64,000 nucleotides of DNA, taken from assembly GCF_047495875.1 (NCBI RefSeq), contig NC_092458.1, positions 113,075,727-113,139,726 of the forward strand, written 5' to 3'. Below are positions 49,833 through 61,300 of this stretch, piece after piece; position 1 is the stretch's first letter, and each line of letters starts with the position of its first letter. The notes beneath the pieces were generated by a model. The model worked only from the letters and a program-made list of their open reading frames with translations, was not told the origin of the DNA and ran no database searches. Position numbers and translations under genes: made by a program. Source of the stretch: Pithys albifrons albifrons. Lineage: Eukaryota; Chordata; Aves; Passeriformes; Thamnophilidae.

Positions 49833-51882
49833 GCTTTGGGAGAGGCATCCAGAAAGGGTCTGAGCTTGCTCAGCTTGACCAGCATTGTCCTAGGAAACAG
49901 GTGCCCCTGGACAGCTTCCCTTTCCACAGGGAAGAGCCAAGGGATTTCCTTTGCACAGGGAAATGCAGACCAGAGCTGTGTGCACTTCTCACCAGAGTGC
50001 TGCTAACACCTATCAGACATGGATCTAAACATGTAAATGCTGTTCAGATTACACCTACAAACAGTAGGAGTCTGAATCCATTATTTATAACACAGAAATG
50101 GGATCTGAATGAAGTTGCTTGTTTATGAGAGACAAAAACCATTAAACCAGAGTACTGCAGACTCAAGGACAAAGAGGTCACACTGCCAAAAGGAGGTAAG
50201 ATTTCTAGAGTAAAAAGATAAAAGTTTCCCAATGAAATCCACAGGGAAAACGTTTTTAGGTCTGCAAATCCAGGGGAGAGTTTGTCCTTTCTGGACAGCA
50301 GTGTGGCTCCATGGGGTACTTGCAGGGATTTCTTGTATAAAAGGGGGCTGGGCAAAATGTGCTTGTATATGTTATCCTGTGAATGTCACAAAATTTATGA
50401 AGAGTCTGCTGCTCCACTTGCAAATGTTTGGATTATTGTCCTTAATCAAAAAATGGGTCGAAAACCATTCATGTAAACTGCTCATTTCGTAGCAAAAAGT
50501 GGGAAAATTGTTTGCTTGCAGAATAATAAAAAGGCAGATTGGTGGTTGCTTTTCCTACTTTTATTCTCCATGGTGACAACTCAAGGACAACAACTTTGAT
50601 ACTGCAAGCATGGCAAATGTATAATGCTGGTAATTGGGGATGAGGATGTGTCTCAAACATTTTCATTATATTGTTATATCCTTCTCCCCTTCATACTGGA
50701 AATAAGTTCATCACAGGGTAGAAGGACAATCTAAGTAAAGTAACGACAGCCAAGTACAGCAAAGAAAGCCACTCACTTTCTGTGCAATGGCTGGGAAATG
50801 GCTGTGGTAGGCAGCAACAGCAGGAAAAGAGCCCAGCTTGTTGGTAAACAGCAAGAACTGCACGTCAAGTTTTCCTTGGACTGAATTTTGCTTTTAAACT
50901 CAGACTGTCAACTTTTAGCTCACACTTCTAACTCAGAGCATCTTGGAACTCCCTTTGCCTTCTGACTGATGACCTGCTGCTTCTCTCTGCCACTGCTCTC
51001 ACCAAGGGCAGTGAAACCTGAATGCATTTGCTTCTGCTGTTTGCACTTCAGAGCTCTGACTGCAGCAGCCCTGAGCTTGAAAACAATACTAACTCCTTTT
51101 GAAAATTATGTTCAGCTTTAATTTTTAAAATGTTTCCAGTAACATCCCTGCATTGGCTTGAGAGAATATCTGGAGGGCATGGGCTTTTGTGGTGGGTATT
51201 CTGTAATTTTTGCTTTTATAGGGGGTAAAAATGCCTTTTTACAAAATGCCACTCATTCTACATCTAAGCTGATCAGGACTCCGAGGCACAACACTGAAGG
51301 TTGACTGGAAACAGCCAAAGGAAAGTAGAGGGGTCAGAAAGGCACTTACAAGCATGACAAAAAATGATAGGCAAAAGGGAGAGGAGGTGATGGGCTCCTC
51401 TGGCAAAGGCCCCTGTGCAGTCAGGGGTGAATGTCAAAAAGAATTATAAAGGTCACAAAAGAATTCATATGGGAATCATGCCAGGTTCGTTCCTTTAGTA
51501 AGGAAGTTCATTCTTCAGATTTTTCTGCTTCTAATGCTGGTAATCCATCTGGCATTTTTGAGATCATATCAAAATGATACCTGTTTCATCACATTATGCA
51601 AGAGATAATTTTATCATCTTCCAGGAAATGGGGAAGGGACTTTGGGAGCCCCCGGTGACTAGGAGGGTAGTTTCAGCATCACAGCATGTAGAGCCTGATG
51701 GAGAAGCTGCACCACAGAGATTTCTGGAATCATAGATCAAATCTACAGCACCTGGCTTATGCCAAAGGTATCCTTGCTCCTGGACCCAGACACAAAATGA
51801 GCTAATGCCCCTTTAGCTTTTATTTTCACATGTCCCAAAACCTGTACTTAGTGATAAAGAACAGATTCTCACCCTCATTTTC
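49833..51882. other. Intergenic stretch, nothing recognised
   Basis: About 2 kb between two CR1 fragments in opposite orientations. No exon or RNA gene could be supported. Confidence 0.35.
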
Positions 51883-52692
51883 ACAGAATCATAGAATCAT
51901 AGAATCATAGAATGGATTGGGTTGGAAAAGACCTCCAAGATCATCGAGTCCAACCCTTGGTCCAACTCCAGGCCCTTTACCAGATCATGGCACTCAGTGC
52001 CATGTCCAATCTGCATTTAAAAATCTCCAGGGATGGGCAATCCACCCCCTCTCTGGGCACCCCATTCCAATGCCTGATTACTCTCTCTGGAAGGAATTTT
52101 TTTCTGATATGCAACTTAAATTTCCCCTGGCGGAGCTTGAGCCCATCATGCCCCCTTGTCCTATTGCTGAGTGCCTGGGAGAAGAGACCAACCCCCACCT
52201 GGCCAGAACTTCCCTTCAGGCAGTTCTAGACAGTGCTGAGGTCACCTCTGAGCCTCCTCTTCTCCAGGCTAAACACCCCCAGCTCCCTCAGCCTCTCCCC
52301 ACAGCACTTGTGCTCCAGTCCCTTCTCCAGCCTCGCTGCTCTTCTCTGGCCCTGCTCCAGCCCCTCAATCTCTTTCCTGAACTGAGGGGCCCAGAACTGA
52401 ACACAACACTCAAGGTGTGGCCTCCCCAAGGCAGAGTCCAGGGGAAGGGTCACTGCCCTGGGCCTGCTGGCCACGCTAGTTTGGATCCAGGCCAGGATCC
52501 CCTTGGCCTTCTTGGCCACCTGGGCACACTGTTGGCTCCTGTTGAGCTCCCTATCCCTCAGTCCCCCCCAGGTCCCTTTCTGCCTGGCTGCTCTCCAGCC
52601 ACTCTGTGCCCAGCCTGGAGCACTGCATGGGGTGGTTGTGGCCAAAGTGCAGGACCCGGCCCTTGGCCTTGCTGAACTTCATCCCATTGGAA
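51883..52692 (-). mobile_element. CR1 LINE 3' fragment (reverse), longest reverse copy
   Basis: It starts at the terminal octamer array (catagaat repeated), with ggttggaaaagacctccaag beside it. It extends about 800 bases into the end of the open reading frame (gaacttcatcccattggaat). The 252-codon plus-strand open frame at 51917-52675 is the antisense of this element, not a gene. Confidence 0.9.
51886..51914. repeat. CR1 terminal octamer array
   Basis: Tandem copies of an 8-9 base unit (atcatagaa) form the 3' terminus of the reverse CR1 that follows. CR1 elements end in short octamer repeats rather than poly(A). Confidence 0.8.
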
Positions 52693-55194
52693 TCAGCTTT
52701 GTGTGAAAGCTCCCTGGAGAAAACGGAAGACAGTTCCATGTGGTTTCTCAACAATCTCATCATTACAATTATTTTCAGAGTAGCCCAGGCATGATGAACA
52801 CTGTGGTGTTGTTTATGTACCTGTAACATTTTGTGGCAAGGTCTGACTTGTGAAATATTTTGATTGCTCCTTCTCGTGGATTTGTGTTTGTACAAGCCAG
52901 TGGGTGTCCTGCCTCTCTCAGAGAAGCAGCTTTGGGAGGAACCTTGGTACTGAAGAGAGAGAGTCCTCTTCCAGAGTATGTAGAGTTCACAGTTACTTTG
53001 CTCAAGACCTGTAAAAGCAACTTGACCAAGGAAAGCTCTTGTGTGCAACATCAGATCACTGTTATTGGAGAAAGCTGGTCACAGCCCAGTAGTCACATCT
53101 ATGTGTGGTTAACCCTCCTGACACTCCCCCCAAAAAATGCTCTGAAACTCCTCTTTCCTGCAAAAGGCCACTTCTATCTTACAGTGCCCAATACTTTCTT
53201 TACACACAAAGTTACCTGGCCAGTTTAAGGTAGCTCTGGAGTGGCATGTAGAAGTGGTGACTGCAAAACTTGTCTCATGTTGCAGGTGAACTGGTGCTGC
53301 ACACCTGAAAAAGGTCAGGAAGGCAATCCCCTGTATTATATACCAGCACAAAGACCTGAATAATTCTGGCTGACTGTTTCAGGATATAAATGTTGGAGTT
53401 TCACAAAAATTTTAAATATTCAAAGAGCTAGTTTTGCTAATTTTCCATTTCAGTGGAAATGGAGTGTTCTGAGAATATTCACATTGAAGCCACCCACTGG
53501 AACTTTTACAATGTGCTTTAAAAGAATAATGGGATTGATGAGAAGTCATTACCACTGGTATTTATTTTCCCATTCCATTTAAAACTTCTTTTTCAGTAGC
53601 CAAGATCACTTTTTTTTTACAGCACTGATGCTTGATCCTGCTGTTGCTCTCAGGGCTCTTTTATTTTTACAGGATTCACTCATCATCTCAGTTGTCCTCT
53701 AAGCAAGCCACTGTTGGGATGTGATGATTTTAAGATCACAAAACTCTCTATATGTCCTTGACATGACCCAGACATCCATACCCGGTATGAAAAGGATTTT
53801 AATTTTACGCCAGCAATAAAAATTGGTAACTGGAACACTTATAATTTAAGACCACATAATAACCAGGCTCGTTATTTTCCAGTGCCAGCATTCTGCAGGT
53901 GTTCTGAAAGATGGTGCAGACACAAACCATTACTTCTCTCCTGAAGCACAAGGCTCCTCTCAGGCTCTCCATCAGCCTCTGGCCTCCTGCTCCCCTGTTG
54001 AAAAGTCATGGGTCATTAGGGTTGTGCAGCTGTACAAATAATCTACATCACCCCTCGCTTCTTGGTTTGGTCCATTTGCTGCTGCAGACACATTTCCATT
54101 GGGAAAAATAAAGATGGCCTGAGGACAGACACCATCAGTAAAAGAAAATCATGAAAATACCTTCAGATTTCTATGGGGAGATGGGAGATCTTTTATTTCA
54201 GAGCAAGGTGGTGCCAGCTGATGGGTGCTACCCAGATCTGACTTCAGGGAATTAAGACCTGCTTTTTTTCTTTTTTTTTTTTCTTTTTGAGACTGAAATT
54301 CTTACTGTCTGGTAAACTTGTAGAATCACTGCTTATAAAATCTTCAATACTTTTCCAGCTACTTGGGTTCAAGAGATGTGGGGGAGTTCTTCCAAACAGC
54401 TGTTTGTATAATTAAAACAGTTTTCTTAAAAGAATTAGCTTGCAACTACTTATTTATAAGCTAGATAAACAAACGGCAACTTCTTACACATAGTGTACAG
54501 AAAGTACCAGCACTGAGCAAACAACACTGACTCCAAGAAATGAGGGGAAGGCTTGCATTTTTAATACACACAACTCATTCCTGAGGGTTTGATCAAATAA
54601 ACTGCAGTGACTGAGATAAGGGACAGAACATAACTGAAATGAGGAGATTGTGATGCTCAGGCTTTCTGCACGATTTAAAAGATAAGAGTATTCAGAGACT
54701 GTAAGATCAGTTTTGGCCCCTTTCTGACACAGTAATTGTTGCAGATGCACTTTAAAACTTCTGTGTAAACTGGAGTTCTGGATGGTCTGATGGAAAGGAT
54801 AGCTGCCTAAGCTCCCTTGAAATTCATGGCACAGGGGTTTTCCCAAGGTTTTCAGACTACCAAAACATCAACATGCCAGGATCATTACATGTCAGGGATG
54901 AAATGTTAATTTAAAACAGCATGTAGTGTAGTTCTGTAAACTTCTCAAGGCCTCAGAGATCTTAGAGGGCAGCCACCTCCTTGCTTCTTGTCAATCTTAC
55001 TAGGATTTGTCCAGGAACACAAATTAGGGATGAGAAGAGATGAGAATATTTAAGATTTAGTCTCTCCAACCATAATACAAGTAGATGTAGTTGCCAAGCT
55101 GCTCTTCCTATGTGAAAAGTCACAGCAGTCAGGCAGTTGGGTTCCTTGTGACTGGTAAAAGGGAAACATAGTTGTTTCCAAAAGGGGTAAAAAA
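52693..55194. other. Intergenic stretch, nothing recognised
   Basis: Includes a T-rich run near 54262-54289. Open frames reach about 120 codons (52860-53228 plus, 54484-54846 minus) with no recognisable domain. Confidence 0.35.
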
Positions 55195-55921
55195 AGACCT
55201 TAGGAACTACTGACCCATCAGCCTCACCTCTAGGATCACAGAACAGATCCTCCTGGAAGGTATGTCAAGGTGTATGGATGGCACAGAAGTGATTAGAGAC
55301 AGCCAGCATGGATTCACCAAGGGCAAATCACACCTGCTTACTTGGAGGCCTTCTATGATGGAGTGACTGCATTGGTGGATAAGGAAAGTGTATCTGATGT
55401 CATCTACCTTGACTTCTATAAGGCCTTTGACACAGTCCCACACAAAATTGGAAAGAGATGGATTTGATGGATGGACTCTTTGATGGATAAGGAATTACTT
55501 GGATGGCACCATCTAAAGAGCTGCAGTCAACAGCTTGCTGTCCAAATGGAAATAAGTAAAAATTATGTCCCTCAAAGGTCTTTGTAAGACTTACTGTTCA
55601 GTGTCTTCATTAATGACACACAGTGGGACCCAGTGCACCCTCAGCAGGTTTGTAGGCAACACCAAGGTGAGTGGTGCCACGGATTCACTGGAGCAAAGGG
55701 ATGCCATCCAGAGGGACCCTGACAGGCTTGAGGAGTGTGCCCCTGAGAACCTCACAAGGTTCAACACAACCAAGTGCAAGGTGCTACACCTGAGTCTGGG
55801 CAACCCCTGGTATCTACAGTGGGACATGAATGCACTGAGAGCCCCAAGGAGGACTTTGGGAACTGGATGATCTTAGAGGTCCCTTCCAACCCAAACCATT
55901 TTATGATTTTATGATTTTATG
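55195..55921 (+). mobile_element. CR1 LINE fragment, reverse-transcriptase end with deleted interior
   Basis: It begins ggaactactgacccatcagc and keeps the RT landmark where the translation reads [13 protein letters not shown] (gacttctataaggcctttga). It continues to the cttgaggagtgtgcccctga block, then jumps to the 3' end (ggtcccttccaacccaaacc) and terminal ttttatgattttatgatttt. Confidence 0.85.
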
Positions 55922-56635
55922 GTGGTAGATGAAGACTGGACACAAGCCAGCCATCTGTGCTCACAGCCCAGAACGCCAACCACACCCTGGGCTGCATCAG
56001 AAGAGTAACCAGCAGGTCAAGGGAGTCGAATTTCCCTCTACTCCATTCTCTTGAGACCCCACACAGAGTACTGTGTTCAACTCTGGGGCCACCAGCACAA
56101 AGACATGGACCTGTCAGAGCAGGTCCAGAGACCCCACACAGGGTACTGTGTTCAACTCTGGGGCCACCAGCACAAAGACATGGACCTGTCACAGAAGGTC
56201 CAGAAGAGGGAGACAAAAATGGTCAGAGCGGTTGGACACCTCTTCTATGAAGACAGGTTGAGAGAGTCGGGGTTCATCAGCCTGGAGAAGAGGAGGCTCC
56301 AGGGAGACCTTATAGCAGCCTCCCAGTACCTGAAGGGGCCCTACAAGAGAGCTGGAGAGAGACTTTTTATCCTCAATAGAGAGGGACATTGACTTCCAAC
56401 TAAAAGAGGGTAATTTTAGATTAGATACAATGAAGAAATTCTTTACTATCTGGGGGAGACACTGGAACAGGTTGTCCAAAGAAGCCACAGATGTCCTATC
56501 ACTGGAAGTGTTCAAGGTCCAGTTGGAAAGGGCATTAAGCAACCTGATATAGTGAAAGATGTCCCTGTCCATGGCAGAGGGTTGGAACTGGATGGTCTTT
56601 CAGCTACTTCCTGGACAAAATTCTGTGATACCATG
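55922..56635 (+). mobile_element. Second CR1 LINE fragment abutting the first
   Basis: Directly after the first CR1's terminal repeats, a new CR1 interior begins (gtagatgaagactggacaca, then aacgccaaccacaccctggg). It runs to a normal 3' end (ggatggtctttcagctactt, then ttctgtgatacc). It contains the 75-base tandem duplication listed separately. Confidence 0.8.
56054..56203 (+). repeat. 75-base tandem duplication within a CR1
   Basis: Two head-to-tail copies (about 56054-56128 and 56129-56203) share agaccccacacag, then gtactgtgttcaactctggg, then acatggacctgtca. They differ at only a few bases (for example agag/aggg), which suggests a recent local duplication. CR1 normally has one copy of this block. 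Confidence 0.85.
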
Positions 56636-58292
56636 ACAGTATTCCCTGCAAGCTAATCCTTCTCTGCCAGGAAGACTCAGGACTAGGATTTCCATAACTA
56701 CAGTCATCACTAGAGGAGTGTGGGAGATTCTTCTCACCTTTTCACCAATTCACCTTCTCATATGATCAGATGTCATCAGATCTATGGAGATTATTCTTCC
56801 TCTCCCCTGAGCATTCCTGGTGGGTGAACTGATCTGCCAAAGGAGTATTACAGAAATCAATCTAACACTTTTTATAGAGAACTGCAGTGATGTTAATACA
56901 CCTTGTGTTCAAAACAGTACTACCAGTATCAGCACCTGAGGCCAGACAGTTTCCTAAATTCCCAGAGTAACAACAAAGATGTCATTTCAGAGGCTGACAA
57001 TGTCCATAACACAACGGGGCACCAAGTTGTTTCTAGGCATAATACTGGACCCTGAAATGTTTCCATCATCTTCCTTCACATGATTATTTTGGCAGCTAAA
57101 TAAATGACTGCATAATACCCAAAGAAAAAAAGAATGCTGGGCTTCCAAATGGTGTGAAGCACTCACTTCTGAATTCTGCTATTCCTGAGACAACATCCCA
57201 ACCAAGGTGAATGAAATGGTTTTTAGTGAAAAGGGCGACCTTCAAAGCTTGTGTCCATCCACAGTGCTAATTCTTTTCCCACTGCTGTTCCTGCTCTCTT
57301 CAGTGTCTGGAAACAATTCCCAGAACGGAGTGATAGCAGTAGCATGGCATGAAGGTCTGCAGCTGCCTTCTCACTGAGACTGTCCCCTTTTTGCTTGTTT
57401 AAAGCAAAAAGGCCACTCATTATGCAGAGATGTGGTGCTGGAAGCAGAGCACCAGCAAGGCCAGAGCACTGCTTATGATACAGTGGAGCTGGTACTCCGG
57501 CTTCAAGCTCTACAGGGTCATAGCTCAGCTGCAAGGAAATGCAACTGCATCAAAACAAAACACAGCTGTGGACAGGGGGAAAACACATCATGCTCTCATC
57601 ACAATAAAAGCTACTTTGACCCACTTTCAAAACAATACATCAATCTCACCTGCAACTCTCATCACACAATGAACAGAACTAAATATTGAACAAAGCAGCT
57701 CATAATTGTCTTTCTCCATTCAGCCCTTATCAAAGTTAACACCTAACCAGTCCTTCTCCTACAGTGTCTGAAAGGATGTAACTTTTCTTTCTCACTCAGG
57801 GCCCGACCAGCTGGAGGCAGCCTGTAAGAACAAGTCCTCCTCCCAGCATGGGGAGGCACAGAAAAGGCTCTAAGTATGGAGACAATTTTGATCCAGAGAA
57901 CTGAGGAGGCAGAGACCAAGAGGTAAGCACACAGGCCTCCCTTTGCACATGAAACAGGGCAGGAGGTACAAAGGCATCCTCACTTGTAGTTCAGGGCTGC
58001 AAGGAGGGCTCCAGGGACAGTAGGGATGTGGCTGCCTTCCAGTGCAGAATGGAGGGCACTGGAAAACTGTGCCCTGGCCTCATTTTCCTGGCACATTCCC
58101 AGAGCCTCTGAGATCCCTCTGTTCATGGGAGTCTGTCTCTTACAAAAGCCTCTGCTCCCCTGATGAAACAAAACAACTGAAACAGTCCATGGCTGATGGC
58201 TGCAAAAGTTCACAGAGTCTTGCTTGTTGCTCTGTATCTTCACTGCAGTCACCTCATGATATCCAGACCATCAACATGACATGTCCACAACT
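56636..58292. other. Region downstream of the ILDR2 stop codon, probable 3' UTR in part
   Basis: No other exon was found. The nearest sequence to the ILDR2 stop (58293) should be its 3' UTR, but I could not find a convincing minus-strand AATAAA close by, so its end is unknown. Confidence 0.35.
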
Positions 58293-58328
58293 TCAAACCA
58301 CAAGGGACATCCTCGTTGGGAAATCATT
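58293..58328 (-). CDS. ILDR2: ILDR2 terminal exon (11 residues and stop)
   Basis: A very short coding exon lies 0.8 kb past the big one, after ctcttctcag. It reads NDFPTRMSLVV then TGA. It joins the previous exon in phase 0 (KKT-NDF). The hydrophobic C terminus LVV could be a class II PDZ ligand. Reading through the previous donor instead would give an unrelated tail, so this exon fixes the true C terminus. Confidence 0.9.
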   Translation of the reverse strand, partial: NDFPTRMSLVV

Positions 58329-61300
58329 CTGAGAAGAGAGAAGATTGAAGTCAACGGGAAATCACCCATGGAATAAAGAGACAGACAACGTTTTGACGGA
58401 GACACAACAAAACAGCAACAGCTTTGTCCACTCACAATCCCTTCCTCTCTTACATATGCCACTTAACCTCAGGCCTGACAGCCAAGCTGATCTAGTGACA
58501 AGGTCTCCCTCATGGAACAGACTTCAGTCAGATCTCCTTCCCCACCAAGCACGAACTCATCAATCCCCACTAGCCTGGACTGTGGCAGATGTTTTGCACT
58601 TGTTGGTAGCCTGGGTGAGGAATGCCTTTGGCATAGATGACCCCTGCACAAGCCCATGGGCACACACCCACAGGAGTCTGTCATCTTGCCCCTTTCAGAA
58701 AGACATCTCATACACCATACCTTGCTACCAGCCCTGTCCCAGTCTGAAGAAAAAGAGCCTCTCAGCTCTTCCTTAGCAAGGATCAATGCCAAAGCAAATC
58801 CTGTAAGCCTTACCACAATCCTTCTCAGCTCCAGAAAAACTCCCACTATTGTGGATCACCAGGCTACAGAAGCCAAAGATATCCCTTACCTCCCTAGTCC
58901 CAGGCACACCTGGCTTTCCCCTCCATTATGAAGTCCTGTGTAAGAGCTATTCTCCATTCTGGCCTCCTACACCCACAGTGACTTCCCCCTTTCCATGGTG
59001 AGTCACACCCAGACTCCAAGCTCTACCCTCTTGGAAAACCCCCTTGGCCCATCAACCCTGCTTAGTAACCCCTGCCCGGTGACTCTCCGCTCAGCCTATT
59101 TGGACCAGGACCACCAGACATGGCCTCACTGTTTTCTTGGGGTCCTTTTTCCTCTTCTTGTCAGAGGCATTGAGGTAGGCCTGTTCCCTGGCCCTGTACG
59201 AGGGGCCCCGGCTCAGCTCCCTCTCGCTGTACGGGGGCAGGCTGTCCTCCTCCTCATCCTCCTCTTGAGACGACGGCGGCTGCTGCGGCTGCTGCTGTGA
59301 CTTCTCGGCTTTGTAGGTGGAGGGCGGTGACCAGGCATAGTATGTTCCCCCTCCTCTCTGGCTGGGCTGCGAGCTCAGCTTCGAGGGGGTGGCACAATGG
59401 TCACCGCTCTCATCGTAGCTCCGGGATTTCCTCTCCAAGACGCTGCTGAGGTAGGAGTGGTCATATTTCTGGCTCCCTCCGGGTGTCCGGCTCACCAGCC
59501 TGGGAAGGTGCTTCTCCTCATGGGCCCGTCTGCGGGGTGGGCTGTACGACCAGCCCCGATCAGAGTCCGTCAGGGGCTCCCGGTTGCCTCTGCTGCGTTT
59601 GGAGTAGTACTCCTCCATGGAGCTGTCCTGGTGGGGCAGCCCCCCGCTGCGGCCGCTGTGCGACTCGGACCTCTCGAAGCGCCGCGTCTCCTGGCTGTCT
59701 GCCCGCCGGGGCCGCTGGCTGTAGGACTCTGCAAAGGCTGCCAGCTCGTCCATGGACACAGCCGGCACTCCCACCGAGAAACTCTTACGGGACAGCATCT
59801 CGGACTTGGATCTCTGCTGGCTGGAGGAGGGAAGAGGTAGAGTTAGAGGGCAGGACACAGCTGTGCTCATTGCCTCAGCCGCCTGCACAGACAATGGAGG
59901 GAAACAGGCACTTCTGGATCATCTGAATTGTTGTCATCACCTTCTGTAGGAAGAGATGTATCACATCCTTGAAACCCTGGGTTCTCTCTGCTGACTGTAA
60001 TGGAAACTTCGTGCAGATAGCTCAGGCTCTGTATGTCTAATGTACCCGAGATTAACCCCCGAGTGCACCTCCCTTGACCTCCAGCAGGCAGGGCTGGACT
60101 TGCTTCTTCTTGGCCCGAGCTTGTAAACATATTTCCTGCTGGGAAAACCCAAGAAGCTCATAGCAGGGCAATTTTAAAGCAGTAAACTGCCACAACAGCC
60201 CAGTACTGAAGGAAATCCCTGCCATCACTTTTGGGAGACTGGAATGCTGGTACGTGCAGGAAGGATGTGCTATCTCTATTGTAGGTACCAGAGTGCCAGT
60301 CCTTTAAGTCTTGCTGCACCAAAGCACCAGGGTGTGACTACTAATAAAGCAAGTGCTGGAGGAATCAGGTGCAAATCTGAAGAGACAGATTTGTACCTAC
60401 CTTCCCACTTTGGGAAGGATGGCTTGGTTCCCTATTAATCTCACTTTTATATCCCATTGTGAATGGGGCTGGTACCTAGCTTTACCCACCTGGGTAGGCA
60501 GCAGGCTTGCAGGAATCAGATTCATTCTGACCTCATCTAATGACATGTCCAGATTTCCTATTTCTAACCCCTCTCTCCTGCCAAGCAGAACCAGAGCAGC
60601 AGGAAATGGAGAAGAGCTACCAGTCCATCTGTCCCTTCTCCTTTCTTTACCACTTTGCCAGATATAGCTGCCTCCCAACATGGCAATTCCTCACCTGTGC
60701 CAGTAACTGTCCCGCTCATCTCTGTACTCAGAAACAGCCTGTGACCTGGAGGTGCTGCCCCCACCGATGACTCCCGCCCAGTATTCCGCGTCCCCATCCA
60801 GGTCCCCCGCGGGAGGCAGCGGCTTCCTCCGTGCCTGGCGGTAGGGCTGGCGGTAGTTCAGGTCCTCCTCATGCAAGGAGCTCAGTTCAGACACGGTGTT
60901 GTTATCTGCAGGGAGGGTTGCAGAAAGGAAATGAGATGGGCATCACCTGGCAGCATGTGTGAGAGGGGAGCAGAGGAACAGGCTGTGTTGTGCCCAGCTG
61001 CAGCTTTCTCAGCAGAAAAGCTGAGCTGCCCTCTGTTAGAAAACAATCAAAATGGAATCCAAGGCCTCCAAACCCTTGAATGATCCTGCCCAGGACTGCT
61101 GGGGCTCCCTCTGGACACAAGAGCTGCTGTTACACCTAAAGATCTTCCAAACCTGTAGCTGACAGCCAGGGATATCCTAAGGGTATCACAAATGGCATGA
61201 GGTTCCTGTGTTGCAGAAATCCCCCTCAGCCCTGCTTCAGTAACACGTGTGAGCTCTGTGCCTTGGGAGGTGGGCACTGAGCGTGGTGGGACATCATCAC

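Noticed and set aside
51917..52675. 252-codon plus-strand open frame
   Set aside because: It is the antisense of a reverse-oriented CR1; the same frame recurs in the CR1 copies at 28.8 and 32.4 kb.
59397..59926. 147-codon plus-strand frames over 59.4-59.9 kb
   Set aside because: They are antisense shadows of the ILDR2 large exon.
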